From assembly GCF_023146395.1 (NCBI RefSeq), contig NZ_JAGLCD010000006.1, forward strand, positions 62,001-126,000: DNA of 64,000 nt, written 5' to 3'. Positions 26,152 to 34,537 of this stretch are shown here, piece by piece. The notes under the pieces were generated by a model. It saw only the letters and a list, made by a program, of their open reading frames with translations. It had not been told where the DNA came from and did no database searches. Both the position numbers and the translations under genes were made by a program. The stretch's first letter is position 1. Each line of letters opens with the position of its first letter. Origin of the DNA: Aeromicrobium sp. Its GTDB lineage: Bacteria > Actinomycetota > Actinomycetes > Propionibacteriales > Nocardioidaceae.

Positions 26152-27756
26152 ATGACCGCCACCCCCGATGCCCGATTCCACGTCTACGACACGACGATGC
26201 GCGACGGCGCGCAGCAGGAGGGGCTCAACCTCTCCGTGCAGGACAAGATGCACATCGCGCGCCACCTCGACGACCTCGGCGTGGGGTACATCGAGGGCGG
26301 GTGGCCCGGCTCGAACCCCAAGGACACCGAGTTCTTCGCGCTGGCGGCCAAGGAGCTCGAGCTGCGGCACGCAACGCTGGCGGCGTTCGGTGCGACGCGA
26401 CGCGCCGGCGCGGTGGCCGCCGACGACCCGCTCGTCGCGGCCCTGCGCGAGTCGGGCGCCTCGGTCGTGACCCTCGTGGCCAAGAGCCACGACCGTCATG
26501 TGGAGCTGGCCCTGCGCACGACGCTGGAGGAGAACCTGGCGATGGTGCGCGACACGGTCTCGCACCTGCGCGCGGAAGGGCAGCGCGTGTTCGTCGACCT
26601 GGAGCACTTCTTCGACGGGTACCTCGCCAACCGCGCCTACGCCCTGGAGGTCGTCAGCGCGGCGACGGAGGCCGGTGCCGAGGTGGCGGTCCTGTGCGAC
26701 ACCAACGGCGGCATGCTGCCGCACCAGGTCACCGACGTCGTCGGCGACGTGCTCGCCGCGACGGGCGCACGACTGGGCATCCACGCGCACAACGACACCG
26801 GGTGCGCCGTCGCGAACTCGATGGCGGCGGTCCTGGCCGGTGTCACGCACGTGCAGGGCTGCCTCAACGGGTACGGGGAGCGCACCGGCAACGCCGATCT
26901 CGTGACGTGCATCGCGAACCTCGAGCTCAAGCTCGGCCGGCCGGTCCTGCCGGAGGGACGGCTCGCGGAGGCCACCCGGATCGCGCACGCGGTCTCGGAG
27001 ATCACGAACTACCCGCCCCTGGCGCGGCAGCCGTACACGGGCGTCTCGTCCTTCGCCCACAAGGCGGGGCTGCATGCGAGTGCGATCCGTGTCGACCCTG
27101 ATCTCTACCAGCACATCGACCCCGCCCTCGTCGGCAACGACATGCGCCTGCTGGTCTCGGAGATGGCCGGCCGTGCCACGATCGAGCTCAAGGGCCGCGA
27201 GCTCGGCTTCGACCTGGCCGACGACCCCGCACGCCTGGCGCGCCTGACCGACCGGGTCAAGGAGCTCGAGCAGTCCGGCTACACCTTCGAGGCGGCCGAC
27301 GCCTCCTTCGAGCTCCTCCTGGTCGAGGAGGTCGAGGGCACACGGCCGCGCTACTTCGACGTCGAGTCCTGGCGGGTCATCGCCGAGTCGAGCAGCCCGC
27401 GCGAGGGGGCCGTGGCCGAGGCCACCGTCAAGATCGTGGCGGGCGGCCAGCGCCTGGCGGTCATCGGTGAGGGCAACGGTCCGGTCAACGCGCTCGACCA
27501 CGCCCTGCGGCAGGCGATCGAGCAGGTGTACCCCGACGTCGTGCAGTTCCACCTCACGGACTTCCGGGTCCGGATCCTCGACCAGGGCCACGGCACCGAC
27601 GCCGTGACCCGCGTACTGATCGAGACCTCCGACGGCAAGGACACCTGGGTCACGGTCGGCGTCGGTGCCAACATGATCGAGGCCTCCTGGATCGCGCTGA
27701 CCGACGCCCTGACCTACGGTCTGCGCGCGCACGGAGTGGCCCCCACAGGCTCGTGA
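26152..27756 (+). CDS. cimA: (R)-citramalate synthase
   Basis: Condenses pyruvate and acetyl-CoA to (R)-citramalate, the first step of a threonine-independent route to 2-ketobutyrate and isoleucine. The 534-residue enzyme belongs to the LeuA/NifV superfamily: YDTTMRDGAQQEGLNLSVQDKMHIARHLDDLGVGYIEGGWPGSNPKD at the N-terminus, the metal site HAHNDTGCAVANS, and a C-terminal LeuA-type regulatory domain from about residue 420, ending in VTVGVGANMIEASWIALTDAL. The EGGWPGSNPKD block matches CimA rather than 2-isopropylmalate synthase. An Ile/Val attenuator precedes it. Confidence 0.93.
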   Translation: MTATPDARFHVYDTTMRDGAQQEGLNLSVQDKMHIARHLDDLGVGYIEGGWPGSNPKDTEFFALAAKELELRHATLAAFGATRRAGAVAADDPLVAALRESGASVVTLVAKSHDRHVELALRTTLEENLAMVRDTVSHLRAEGQRVFVDLEHFFDGYLANRAYALEVVSAATEAGAEVAVLCDTNGGMLPHQVTDVVGDVLAATGARLGIHAHNDTGCAVANSMAAVLAGVTHVQGCLNGYGERTGNADLVTCIANLELKLGRPVLPEGRLAEATRIAHAVSEITNYPPLARQPYTGVSSFAHKAGLHASAIRVDPDLYQHIDPALVGNDMRLLVSEMAGRATIELKGRELGFDLADDPARLARLTDRVKELEQSGYTFEAADASFELLLVEEVEGTRPRYFDVESWRVIAESSSPREGAVAEATVKIVAGGQRLAVIGEGNGPVNALDHALRQAIEQVYPDVVQFHLTDFRVRILDQGHGTDAVTRVLIETSDGKDTWVTVGVGANMIEASWIALTDALTYGLRAHGVAPTGS

Positions 27757-27777
27757 CCCGGCAGACGTGAGACGACC

Positions 27778-28530
27778 GTGAGGAAGTGGCGCAGGCTCGC
27801 GATCGTCCTGCCGGTGATCGTGACGATCGTGATCGTCGCGGCCGTCGGTGGGCTGGTGATCATCGAGCAGCAGCGGCAGGTCCGAGCCGCTGACGAGGCC
27901 GATGCGGTGGCGGCCGAGTTCGTCGAGCAGGTCGATCGCTACCGCAGCGAGCTGGCCGAGATCGTGGTCGCCGGTCGCGACGGGCCGGCTCCTGACCTGC
28001 AGGCCCAGGTGCAGGCCCGGATCGACGACCCGCCGCGGCTGCCCGTGATCGGGGGCGAGGGGGCCGAGCTGTCGGGGGACTACCGCGACGCCCAGTACCT
28101 CGAGGCGACGCTCGTCGACCCGTACGTCGAGCTGGTCGACGTGCTGGGACGGGTCGCCGTGGCGCGGGACTTCATCGCGGCCGCCGACGCGGCCCTGGCC
28201 CTGCGCATCGACACGATTACGGGATCGTCGACGATTCGCGACACCGCGGTCGTCGAGCGTGAGGTGATCCCGGCGTACGAGGGTGCCCTGGCCGATCTCG
28301 AGGCCGCTCCGGTGCCGGGTGGGCAGGAGGAGCTCGCGCGCTCCGTCACGGCCGCGGTGCAGAACGTCATCGACCAGTGCGAGCTGCTGCTGGCCTTCGC
28401 GGCGCTGGGACAGAACTACTCGTTCAGCTACGGCGAGCAGCTGGCGGTCGCGGCCGAGGCCGTCCGCCTGTACGGGCTCACGGTCGACTCCGAGCTCGCG
28501 GCTGCGGTCGACGCCGTCCTGCCGACCTGA
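27778..28530 (+). CDS. Single-pass membrane-anchored protein, paralogue of the next gene
   Basis: A 250-residue protein with a short basic N-terminus, one membrane helix (about residues 7-29) and an acidic extracytoplasmic domain of predicted long helices (EQQRQVRAADEADAVAAEFVEQVDRYRSEL). A conserved-looking GEGAELSGDYRDAQYLEA block and a central EVIPAYEGALADLEAAPVPGGQEELARSVTAAVQNVIDQ segment recur in the next gene. There is no enzymatic motif. It starts at GTG 27778, 22 bases after cimA, so it may be cotranscribed with it. Confidence 0.6.
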   Translation: MRKWRRLAIVLPVIVTIVIVAAVGGLVIIEQQRQVRAADEADAVAAEFVEQVDRYRSELAEIVVAGRDGPAPDLQAQVQARIDDPPRLPVIGGEGAELSGDYRDAQYLEATLVDPYVELVDVLGRVAVARDFIAAADAALALRIDTITGSSTIRDTAVVEREVIPAYEGALADLEAAPVPGGQEELARSVTAAVQNVIDQCELLLAFAALGQNYSFSYGEQLAVAAEAVRLYGLTVDSELAAAVDAVLPT

Positions 28531-28610
28531 GGGACGTGCCGCGACCGGGAGCAGTCCCCGAACGGCCCGAACAAGTTGACACCGCCTGGCCCCGCGGCCA
28601 CGGTTCTGCC

Positions 28611-29429
28611 ATGAGCAAGCGAGCGACGATCATCCTGCTGTCGGTCCTCGGTGTGCTCGTCGTCGCAGCCATCGCCGTCACGACGGTGGTCCTGGTGATC
28701 CACCAGAACCACAAGAACGACGTCGCCGCGGCTGACCGCGTGGCCGCCGACTACCTCCAGGAGGTCGCGACCTTCCGCGCGGACCAGGCGACCTCGATCG
28801 GCGAGGAGCTGTCGGACTACGAGTCCGCCCTGGAGGCGATCGGCGAGGCGAAGGACGCCGTCCCGTCGATCGGCGACGCACCGGAGTACGGTCGCGAGAA
28901 CTCCGGCGACTACGCCGCGGCCGCGAAGGTCGAGGCCGACATCGCCGGTGACCTCGACGCCCTGGATTCGCTCGCCCAGGAGGGGATGGACGCCGTCGAG
29001 TTCCAGGACGCCGTCGAGGTGGCGCTCGATCGCGGCACGCCGTCCGAGCTGCTGGGCACCGGCCCGTTCTCGAGCGGGCAGCCCGTGCGCGACGGGACGA
29101 TCCCGGCCATGCAGGGTGTCAAGGACACCTTCGAGGCCGTCGAGGTGCCCGAGGGGTACGAGGAGACTGCGGAGCTCACGTCCGCCGCGCTGCAGCACGT
29201 GCTCGACAACTTGAACCAGATGGCTGCCTCGCTCGACGGCGGAGAGTCGTACTACTTCGAGTTCGCCGAGCAGTACAACGCCGCCGAGACCGCCCTCGAC
29301 GAGGTCGAGTCGGCGCAGTCAGACGCGCTGGTAGCCGCAGTCGAGGCCTTCGGCGCCGGCGACGACCTCCCCGACTCGAGCGATCCACGGGATCGTCGCA
29401 GCGAGGACCCGGACGAGATCGAGAGCTGA
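28611..29429 (+). CDS. Single-pass membrane-anchored protein, paralogue of the previous gene
   Basis: A 272-residue paralogue of the product at 27778: membrane helix at residues 6-30, then VAAADRVAADYLQEVATFRADQ, ENSGDYAAAAKVEADIAGDL, IPAMQGVKDTFEAVEVPEGYEETAELTSAALQHVLDNLNQMAASL and YYFEFAEQYNAAETAL, which line up with the matching blocks of its neighbour. It carries an extra acidic, disordered tail (DSSDPRDRRSEDPDE). It has its own promoter, TTGACA at 28576-28581 and CACGGT at 28599-28604, with ATG seven bases downstream. Function is unknown. Confidence 0.62.
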   Translation: MSKRATIILLSVLGVLVVAAIAVTTVVLVIHQNHKNDVAAADRVAADYLQEVATFRADQATSIGEELSDYESALEAIGEAKDAVPSIGDAPEYGRENSGDYAAAAKVEADIAGDLDALDSLAQEGMDAVEFQDAVEVALDRGTPSELLGTGPFSSGQPVRDGTIPAMQGVKDTFEAVEVPEGYEETAELTSAALQHVLDNLNQMAASLDGGESYYFEFAEQYNAAETALDEVESAQSDALVAAVEAFGAGDDLPDSSDPRDRRSEDPDEIES

Positions 29430-29434
29430 CCGGC

Positions 29435-29872
29435 TCAGGCCGGGTCGCGCCTCATCGGGACGTGATCGATGCCGGCCTCGACGTAGGGCTCGCCGTCCTG
29501 CACGAAGCCGAAGCTGGCATACCAGTCGTGCAGGTAGGCCTGCGCGCCCAGGACGATCGGTGCGCGCCCCCAGTGCCGGAGGACCTCGCGCAGGAGGCTG
29601 CCGGACAACCCGGCTCCCCGGGCGTCGCGCCGGGTGCACACCCGGCCCACGTGCCGCACGCCGTCAGGGGTGACGTACGTGCGCAGGTAGCTCGTGATGC
29701 CGCGGTCGTCGGCGAACCACAGGTGCGACGTGGTCGACTCGAGGTCGATCGCATCGGGATCGGCGTCCTCGCAGCGCTGCTCGACGTTGAACACGAGGTC
29801 GCGGATGGTCCAGATCGCGTGCACCTCGGCGCCGGTCAGGGACGGGCCGTCGGTGAGGTGGGGGCTCGACAC
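29435..29872 (-). CDS. GNAT N-acetyltransferase, ElaA-like
   Basis: A 145-residue GNAT protein. The opening LTGAEVHAIWTIRDLVFNVEQRC followed by DPDAIDLESTTSHLWF is the ElaA pattern; the acetyl-CoA loop is VGRVCTRRDARGAGLSGSLL, and AQAYLHDWYASFGFVQDGEPYVEAGIDHVPMRR closes the fold. The substrate is unknown. The GTG start is seven bases after TAGGCT on the minus strand (29879-29884), supporting a leaderless start. It ends five bases from the convergent membrane-protein gene. Confidence 0.88.
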   Translation of the reverse strand: MSSPHLTDGPSLTGAEVHAIWTIRDLVFNVEQRCEDADPDAIDLESTTSHLWFADDRGITSYLRTYVTPDGVRHVGRVCTRRDARGAGLSGSLLREVLRHWGRAPIVLGAQAYLHDWYASFGFVQDGEPYVEAGIDHVPMRRDPA

Positions 29873-29972
29873 CCGCTCAGCCTACGGCGCGCCGTGGCGC
29901 GGTGGTGCTCAGCCGGCGAGGAGGTCGTCGCGGACCTCCCACGCACTCGTGCAGGTCGGTCAGGGCTCGCGA

Positions 29973-30401
29973 TCAGCTCGCGACGACGACCGGTTCGTAC
30001 TCGTACGGCCCGGGGCAGCCGCCGAAGCGTTCCTGCGCGGCCGAGATCGGGATCTCGTGCTCGGCGTCGTGGAGAACACGGTCGCCGTCGAGGACGACGA
30101 CCCGGAGCACCGTGCCCCCCGGCATGCTCTCGAACGTGCGCCAGGGGTCGATCTGCTGGACCGACCAGTCGCCGGACGCCGGCCGCGCCACGGGATGCGG
30201 TGTGCAGCCGGTCTCGAAGCAGGCGCGGACCTCTGCTCCCGGCGGCAGCGGGTCGACGAAGTCCACGACGGCCGGGCCGCCGTAGGTGTACGCGATGGCG
30301 GGGCACACCTGACCGCCGAGGCTGCACGCGGACAGCAGGGCGAGCAGCAGGACCGTACCGGGCAGGAGCGACCTGAGCCGGAAGCGTCGGGTGCGGCGCA
30401 T
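29973..30401 (-). CDS. Putative lipoprotein
   Basis: A 142-residue protein with a strongly basic start (MRRTRRFRLR), a hydrophobic segment and a lipobox LLSAC at about residue 26. The mature part has four further Cys (QVCPAIAY, RACFETGCTPH, FGGCPG), suggesting two disulfides, and a predicted beta-rich region. I recognise no named family. The ATG lies seven bases after TAGACT on the minus strand, so the start and a leaderless promoter agree. It probably sits on the outer face of the membrane. Confidence 0.68.
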   Translation of the reverse strand: MRRTRRFRLRSLLPGTVLLLALLSACSLGGQVCPAIAYTYGGPAVVDFVDPLPPGAEVRACFETGCTPHPVARPASGDWSVQQIDPWRTFESMPGGTVLRVVVLDGDRVLHDAEHEIPISAAQERFGGCPGPYEYEPVVVAS

Positions 30402-30410
30402 CGCCCCAGT

Positions 30411-31343
30411 CTAGGAGCGCCGGACGCCGGCTGCGGATGGATCGGGGTCGACCCCAGGTCGGGCGACAGGTCGGTCGGCGGTCGCGCCCTCACGCTCGAG
30501 CAGGTCCGTGACGTGCCCCAGGAGTCGCAGGCGCAGGGGAGTGGCGAGCTCGGCGAGGCGCCGCTGCTCGCGCACGTAGTCGGCCTTGCCGTCGGCCGTC
30601 TCGACGGGGATCGGAATCAGCCCGAGGTCGGTGACGTCGTACGGCGACGCCCGCATGTCGACCCGCCGGGCGTCGAGCGCGAGCTCGAAGGCGTCGAGCA
30701 CGATCGTGCTCTCGACGAACGGCACGAGCCGGAATGCCAGGCGATACAGGTCCATCGTGACGTGTACGCAGCCGGGCTGCTCGAATCGCAGCTGGTCGTC
30801 GCGGGTCAGGGGGTGAGCGTTCAGCGGAGCGGACTCGGATGTGAAGAACCGGAAGGCGTCGACGTGGGTGCACTGCAGGGAGTGCGAACGGACGACCTCG
30901 TCGGTGCCGGCGGCACCGAGGCGCAGCGGCTGGCCTGCGTGCCGGCGCTGCTCGGCCGCTCCGTGCACCATGGCCCACTCGTGCAGGCCGAAGCAGCTCC
31001 AGCGCGGCTCGGTGTCACGCGTGCGGGTCAGCAGTGCCTGCGTCCACCGCAGGCCCGGGAGGCGGCGCTCCAGCCGAGCCGGGTCGACTCGCGAGACGGA
31101 CCCGTCGGTCCGGTAGGCGCCGAGCGCCGCGTGCTCGGGCGCGTCGACGAGCCCGATGCCGAGACCAGGGTGCCAGCGCGCGAGCGCGCCCGGTGAGAAG
31201 TTGTAGTACTCGAACAGGAAGTCCTCGACCGGGTGGTCCTCGCCGGCGGCGCGGCGCCGCAGGTGCGGGGTCGTCCACTGCTCCGCCCGCTCGCGGTGCG
31301 CCTGCGCCCGAGGCAGCCACTCGCGGCGCGCGAGAACGGTCAC
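30411..31343 (-). CDS. Conserved actinobacterial protein often labelled 3-methyladenine DNA glycosylase
   Basis: A 310-residue soluble protein opening with LARREWLPRAQAHRERAEQWTTPHLRRRAAGEDHPVEDFLFEYYNFSPGALARWHPG and containing FGLHEWAMVH and HSLQCTHVDAFRFF. This pattern matches an actinobacterial family that databases often annotate as 3-methyladenine DNA glycosylase. I see no helix-hairpin-helix or other glycosylase motif, so I treat the enzymatic name as unproven. The conserved His and Asp residues could form a metal site. It lies just downstream of zur in the same orientation, 10 bases away. Confidence 0.55.
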   Translation of the reverse strand: MTVLARREWLPRAQAHRERAEQWTTPHLRRRAAGEDHPVEDFLFEYYNFSPGALARWHPGLGIGLVDAPEHAALGAYRTDGSVSRVDPARLERRLPGLRWTQALLTRTRDTEPRWSCFGLHEWAMVHGAAEQRRHAGQPLRLGAAGTDEVVRSHSLQCTHVDAFRFFTSESAPLNAHPLTRDDQLRFEQPGCVHVTMDLYRLAFRLVPFVESTIVLDAFELALDARRVDMRASPYDVTDLGLIPIPVETADGKADYVREQRRLAELATPLRLRLLGHVTDLLEREGATADRPVARPGVDPDPSAAGVRRS

Positions 31344-31353
31344 CGGACCGGGC

Positions 31354-31743
31354 TCACGGCGTGCAGTCGCCGCAGGTCCCGAAGATCTCGAGCGTGTGGG
31401 CGACGTCGACGAAGCCGTGCTCGGCCGCGATCGCGTCGGCCCAGCGCTCGACCGTGGGACCCGCGACCTCGACCGTGCGGCCGCACGCCCGGCACACGAG
31501 GTGGTGATGGTGTCCCGTGCTGCACTGGCGGTACAGCGTCTCGCCGTCGTCGTTGCGCAGGGCGTCGATCTCGGCGGAGTCGCTGAGAGCCTGCAGGTTG
31601 CGGTAGACCGTGGACAGGCCGACCGACTCGCCGCGATGACGGAGCAGGTCGTGGATCTCCTGCGCGCTCGCGAAACCGTCGAGATCCTCCAGGATCGCGG
31701 CGACGGCGCGACGCTGGCGGGTGTTGCGGGGGGTGGTGACCAT
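31354..31743 (-). CDS. zur: Fur-family zinc uptake regulator
   Basis: A 129-residue Fur-family repressor. The N-terminal winged helix reads RNTRQRRAVAAILEDLDGFASAQEIHDLLRHRGESVGLSTVYRNLQAL; the metal-binding dimer domain has STGHHHHLVCRACGRTVEV and a C-terminal GTCGDC, giving the two CxxC structural zinc pairs and the regulatory His cluster. Its position at the end of a znuA-znuC-znuB operon identifies zinc as the ligand. A GAGGAGGA ribosome-binding site precedes ATG 31743, and a TAGAGT box inside the znuB end may give it an extra promoter. Confidence 0.88.
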   Translation of the reverse strand: MVTTPRNTRQRRAVAAILEDLDGFASAQEIHDLLRHRGESVGLSTVYRNLQALSDSAEIDALRNDDGETLYRQCSTGHHHHLVCRACGRTVEVAGPTVERWADAIAAEHGFVDVAHTLEIFGTCGDCTP

Positions 31744-31757
31744 GCTGACGATCCTCC

Positions 31758-32600
31758 TCAGCCCAACTCTAGTGGGCGCCTTCGCCAGCGCCCGGTCAGT
31801 GTCATGACCCCGCGTGCCGCGGCGAGCACGGCGAAGCAGAGCATCGCTGTGAGGACGATCGTCGGACCGGGCTGGGTGTCGATCTCGAAGCTGGCGATGA
31901 CGCCGACGATCGCGGCGAGGAGTCCGAGCCCCATCGCCAGCAGGTGCGTGGCGCGGAAGCTGCGGGCCACCTGCTGCGCGGCCGCGACCGGCACGACCAT
32001 CAGGGCGGAGACCAGCAACAGACCCACCGTCCGCATCGCGACCGTGATCGTGACCGCGGCGAGGACCGCGATGAGGATCCCGTACCACCGGACGGGCACC
32101 CCGCTGACCCGGGCGTGCTCCTCGTCCTGACACACCGCGAACAGCTGCGGCGTCGCGGCCAGCACGACGACGAGGACGATGCCGCCCAGGATCGCGATGA
32201 CCGTGAGGTCGTCGGGGGAGACCGTGACGATCGAGCCGAACAAGTAGCTGTTGAGCGTCGCGGCGCTGTCGCCCGCCAGGTTGATCAGCATGACGCCGGC
32301 GGCGATGCCTCCGTAGAACAGCATCGCGAGGGCGACGTCGCCCGACGTGCGGGCGTAGGTGCGCATGAGCTCGATCGCGAGCGCGCCGAGCGTCGCGGCG
32401 ATGACGGCGGTCAGCACGGGTGCCGTGCCGGTGAGCAGTCCTAGCGCCACTCCGGTCAGCGCGACGTGGCCGATGCCGTCGCCGAGCAGGGCGAGACGAC
32501 GCTGCACCAGGAACGTGCCGATCGCGGGCGCGGTGAGACCGGTGACCACGGCGGCGGCGAGCGCGTAGCGCATGAACGGGTAGTCGAGCAGCTCCAGCAC
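31758..32600 (-). CDS. znuB: Zinc ABC transporter permease
   Basis: A 280-residue ABC-3 family permease with about eight membrane helices (ALAAAVVTGLTAPAIGTFLVQRRLALLGDGIGHVALTGVALG at the start, the cytoplasmic LLVSALMVVPVAAAQQVARSF coupling region near residue 205). It forms the membrane channel of a ZnuABC importer. The GTG start shares one base with the stop of znuC, and zur follows 14 bases after its stop, so the genes form one operon. Manganese specificity is possible for the fold, but zur and the His-rich ZnuA favour zinc. Confidence 0.9.
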   Translation of the reverse strand: MLELLDYPFMRYALAAAVVTGLTAPAIGTFLVQRRLALLGDGIGHVALTGVALGLLTGTAPVLTAVIAATLGALAIELMRTYARTSGDVALAMLFYGGIAAGVMLINLAGDSAATLNSYLFGSIVTVSPDDLTVIAILGGIVLVVVLAATPQLFAVCQDEEHARVSGVPVRWYGILIAVLAAVTITVAMRTVGLLLVSALMVVPVAAAQQVARSFRATHLLAMGLGLLAAIVGVIASFEIDTQPGPTIVLTAMLCFAVLAAARGVMTLTGRWRRRPLELG

Positions 32601-33421
32601 TACAGCACTCCCTCGTGCGGGAGCGGTTCCAGACGCCGGGGCTCTCCTGTGTGCGGGTGGTGGTGGACGTGCTCGCTGGGCGCGGTGTCAGGCGGTCCGT
32701 CGAAGGCCACGCGGCCGTGGTCGATCACGACGGCCCGGTCGACGACGGGAGCCAGGGGACCGAGGTCGTGCTCGACCAGCAGGACCGACGTGCCCGCCTC
32801 GACGAGCTCCTCGACCGTCCGAGCGAGCGCCTGGCCCGACGCGGCGTCGACGCCGGCCAACGGTTCGTCCATGACGAGCAGGTCGGGCTGCGTGGCCAGC
32901 GCGCGGGCGATCAGCGTCCGCTGGTGCTGTCCGCCGGAGAGCTCGGTCACGGGGCGGCGGCGCAGCTCCGTGAGGCCGACCAGCTCGATCGCCCGGTCGG
33001 CGGCCTCGCGGTCGGCGCGGCGCGCCGGACCGACCAGACGACGCCGCGCGAGGCGACCGCTCAGGACCACCTCGCGCACCGTGGCGGGCACGCCGGCGGC
33101 GTTGGAGCTGCGCTGCGGCACGTATCCGAGTCGGGACCGGTCGCGGAAGCGTTCGAGCGGGGTGCCGAAGAGCTCGACCGTGCCGGCCCGGCGCGGGACC
33201 AGCCCGATCGTGGCCCGGACCAGCGTCGACTTGCCCGAGCCGTTGGCGCCGAGCACCGCGACCACCTCGCCGCGCGCGATCGTCAGGTCGGCCTCCGCCA
33301 GGACGGGTCGTCCGCCGAGCTCGACCGTGACGCCACGGGCCCAGAGCACGGGTGTCTCGGCGTCGCGTGTCGGCGCGGGGTGCGGGGGAACCGGGCCCGT
33401 CGGCTCGGGGGTCACTGGCAC
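32600..33421 (-). CDS. znuC: Zinc ABC transporter ATP-binding protein
   Basis: A 273-residue ABC ATPase: Walker A GANGSGKST (58-66), signature LSGGQHQRTLIARAL, Walker B LLVMDEPLAGVD and a switch His in VLLVEHDLG. A 20-residue Pro-rich N-terminal extension precedes the domain. It energises zinc import with ZnuB and ZnuA. The GTG start overlaps the znuA stop by ten bases, indicating translational coupling. Confidence 0.92.
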   Translation of the reverse strand: MPVTPEPTGPVPPHPAPTRDAETPVLWARGVTVELGGRPVLAEADLTIARGEVVAVLGANGSGKSTLVRATIGLVPRRAGTVELFGTPLERFRDRSRLGYVPQRSSNAAGVPATVREVVLSGRLARRRLVGPARRADREAADRAIELVGLTELRRRPVTELSGGQHQRTLIARALATQPDLLVMDEPLAGVDAASGQALARTVEELVEAGTSVLLVEHDLGPLAPVVDRAVVIDHGRVAFDGPPDTAPSEHVHHHPHTGEPRRLEPLPHEGVL

Positions 33422-34386
33422 CTGTTGGCCTCCCGGATCGCGTCGAGGTTGGTGCGCATGAGCGACAGGTAGTCCTGGTCGGCGGTGGCGTCGCTGAGAC
33501 CCTCGATCGGGTCGAGGATAGCCGTGGTGGCGCCGGTCGTGCTCGCCACGGTCTCGGCGACGGCCGGGTCGACGAGCTGCTCGGTGAAGATCGTCGTCAC
33601 GCCCTGAGACGTCACAAGATCGCTGATCTCGGCGAGCTGGGCCGACGTGGGCTCCGCACTCGGCTCGAGCCCGGCGATCGGGACCTGGGTCAGGTCGTAG
33701 GCGTCGGCGAGATAGGCGAAGGCGGCGTGGGCCGTCACGATCGTGCGGATCTCACAGGTCTGCAGACCGACGGTGTACTCCGCGTCGAGCGCCTGGAGGT
33801 CGCTCACGAGGGCGGCGGCATTGGCGTCGTAGTCGTCGGCGTGGTCGGGGTCGAGCTCGGCGAGCGTGTCGCCGATCGCGCCTGCCGCGAGCTCCATGCG
33901 GTGCGGATCGAGCCAGAAGTGCGGGTCGACGCCCCCGTGGTCGTGGCCGTCGTGGTCGTGGCCCTCGTCGTCGGCGTGGTCGTGGTCGTGACCCTCGTCG
34001 TCCCCGTGGTCGTGGTCGTGACCCTCGTCGTCGGCCTCGAGCAGGTCGACGACGCCGGCCAGGTCCAGGGTCGTGCCCTCGGCTCGGTCGGCCTGGTCCA
34101 CGGCCGCGTCGACCGCGGCCTGGAACGCGTCGACGTAGACCACGAGATCGGCCGACTGGACGTCGGCGACCTGGCGAGGGGTCAGCTCGAGGTCGTGCGG
34201 CTCGCCACCGGGCCGGGTCAGGTTCTCGACGGCGTAGTGGTCGCCGGCGACCCGCTCCACGAGGAACTGGAACGGGTAGGCCGACGTGACGACGGTCGGA
34301 CCGGCGTCGGCCGACCCGCTCGAGCCGCACGCGACCAGAAGAGGGGACAGCAGGATGGCAGGGGCGATCAGGGCGGTACGACGCAT
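33412..34386 (-). CDS. znuA: Zinc-binding lipoprotein of ABC importer
   Basis: A 324-residue solute-binding lipoprotein. The lipobox ends at Cys20 (LLVAC). The cluster A-I fold carries zinc ligands His64 ([10 protein letters not shown]) and His156 (DPHFWLDP), plus later His and Glu residues. Between them, residues 120-152 form a His/Asp-rich loop made of three near-copies of the decapeptide [10 protein letters not shown], the hallmark of zinc rather than manganese binding proteins. The ATG at 34386 was chosen for the signal peptide; a longer frame starts upstream without one. It is the first gene of the znuA-znuC-znuB-zur operon. Confidence 0.92.
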   Translation of the reverse strand: MRRTALIAPAILLSPLLVACGSSGSADAGPTVVTSAYPFQFLVERVAGDHYAVENLTRPGGEPHDLELTPRQVADVQSADLVVYVDAFQAAVDAAVDQADRAEGTTLDLAGVVDLLEADDEGHDHDHGDDEGHDHDHADDEGHDHDGHDHGGVDPHFWLDPHRMELAAGAIGDTLAELDPDHADDYDANAAALVSDLQALDAEYTVGLQTCEIRTIVTAHAAFAYLADAYDLTQVPIAGLEPSAEPTSAQLAEISDLVTSQGVTTIFTEQLVDPAVAETVASTTGATTAILDPIEGLSDATADQDYLSLMRTNLDAIREANRCQ

Positions 34387-34412
34387 GACCCCATCGTTCC
34401 CGCGGATGGGAA

Positions 34413-34439
34413 CCATTGTCAAATTGATGGCACGTGCCA
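34413..34439. promoter_or_regulatory. Candidate Zur operator upstream of znuA
   Basis: Upstream of znuA, TCAAATTGA (34419-34427) is a perfect 9-base palindrome inside a CCAT...ATGG dyad (34413-34430), and TGGCACGTGCCA (34428-34439) is a second perfect 12-bp palindrome. The first partly resembles the actinobacterial Zur consensus, an AT-rich TGA-N9-TCA-type dyad. Assignment is by position and symmetry only. Confidence 0.4.
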
Positions 34440-34537
34440 CTGGTCACGCCGGCCTCGCTACGCTGGCCCGATCCACGGGAGCGGTCCGTCACGACGGCCG
34501 CGCGACCCGCCGACATCCAGCCGGGAGAACTGCATCC

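Noticed and set aside
25675..27756. Longer cimA product starting at 25675
   Set aside because: The extra 159 residues would cross the leader promoter and terminator and lie antisense to another gene; the family start and ribosome-binding site are at 26152.
28377..28610. Upstream extension of the second membrane protein
   Set aside because: The region overlaps the previous gene in another frame and the consensus promoter and signal-anchor start are at 28611.
30411..31343. DNA glycosylase as confirmed function
   Set aside because: The database-style name is remembered for this family, but no glycosylase motif is visible, so only a conserved-protein call is made.
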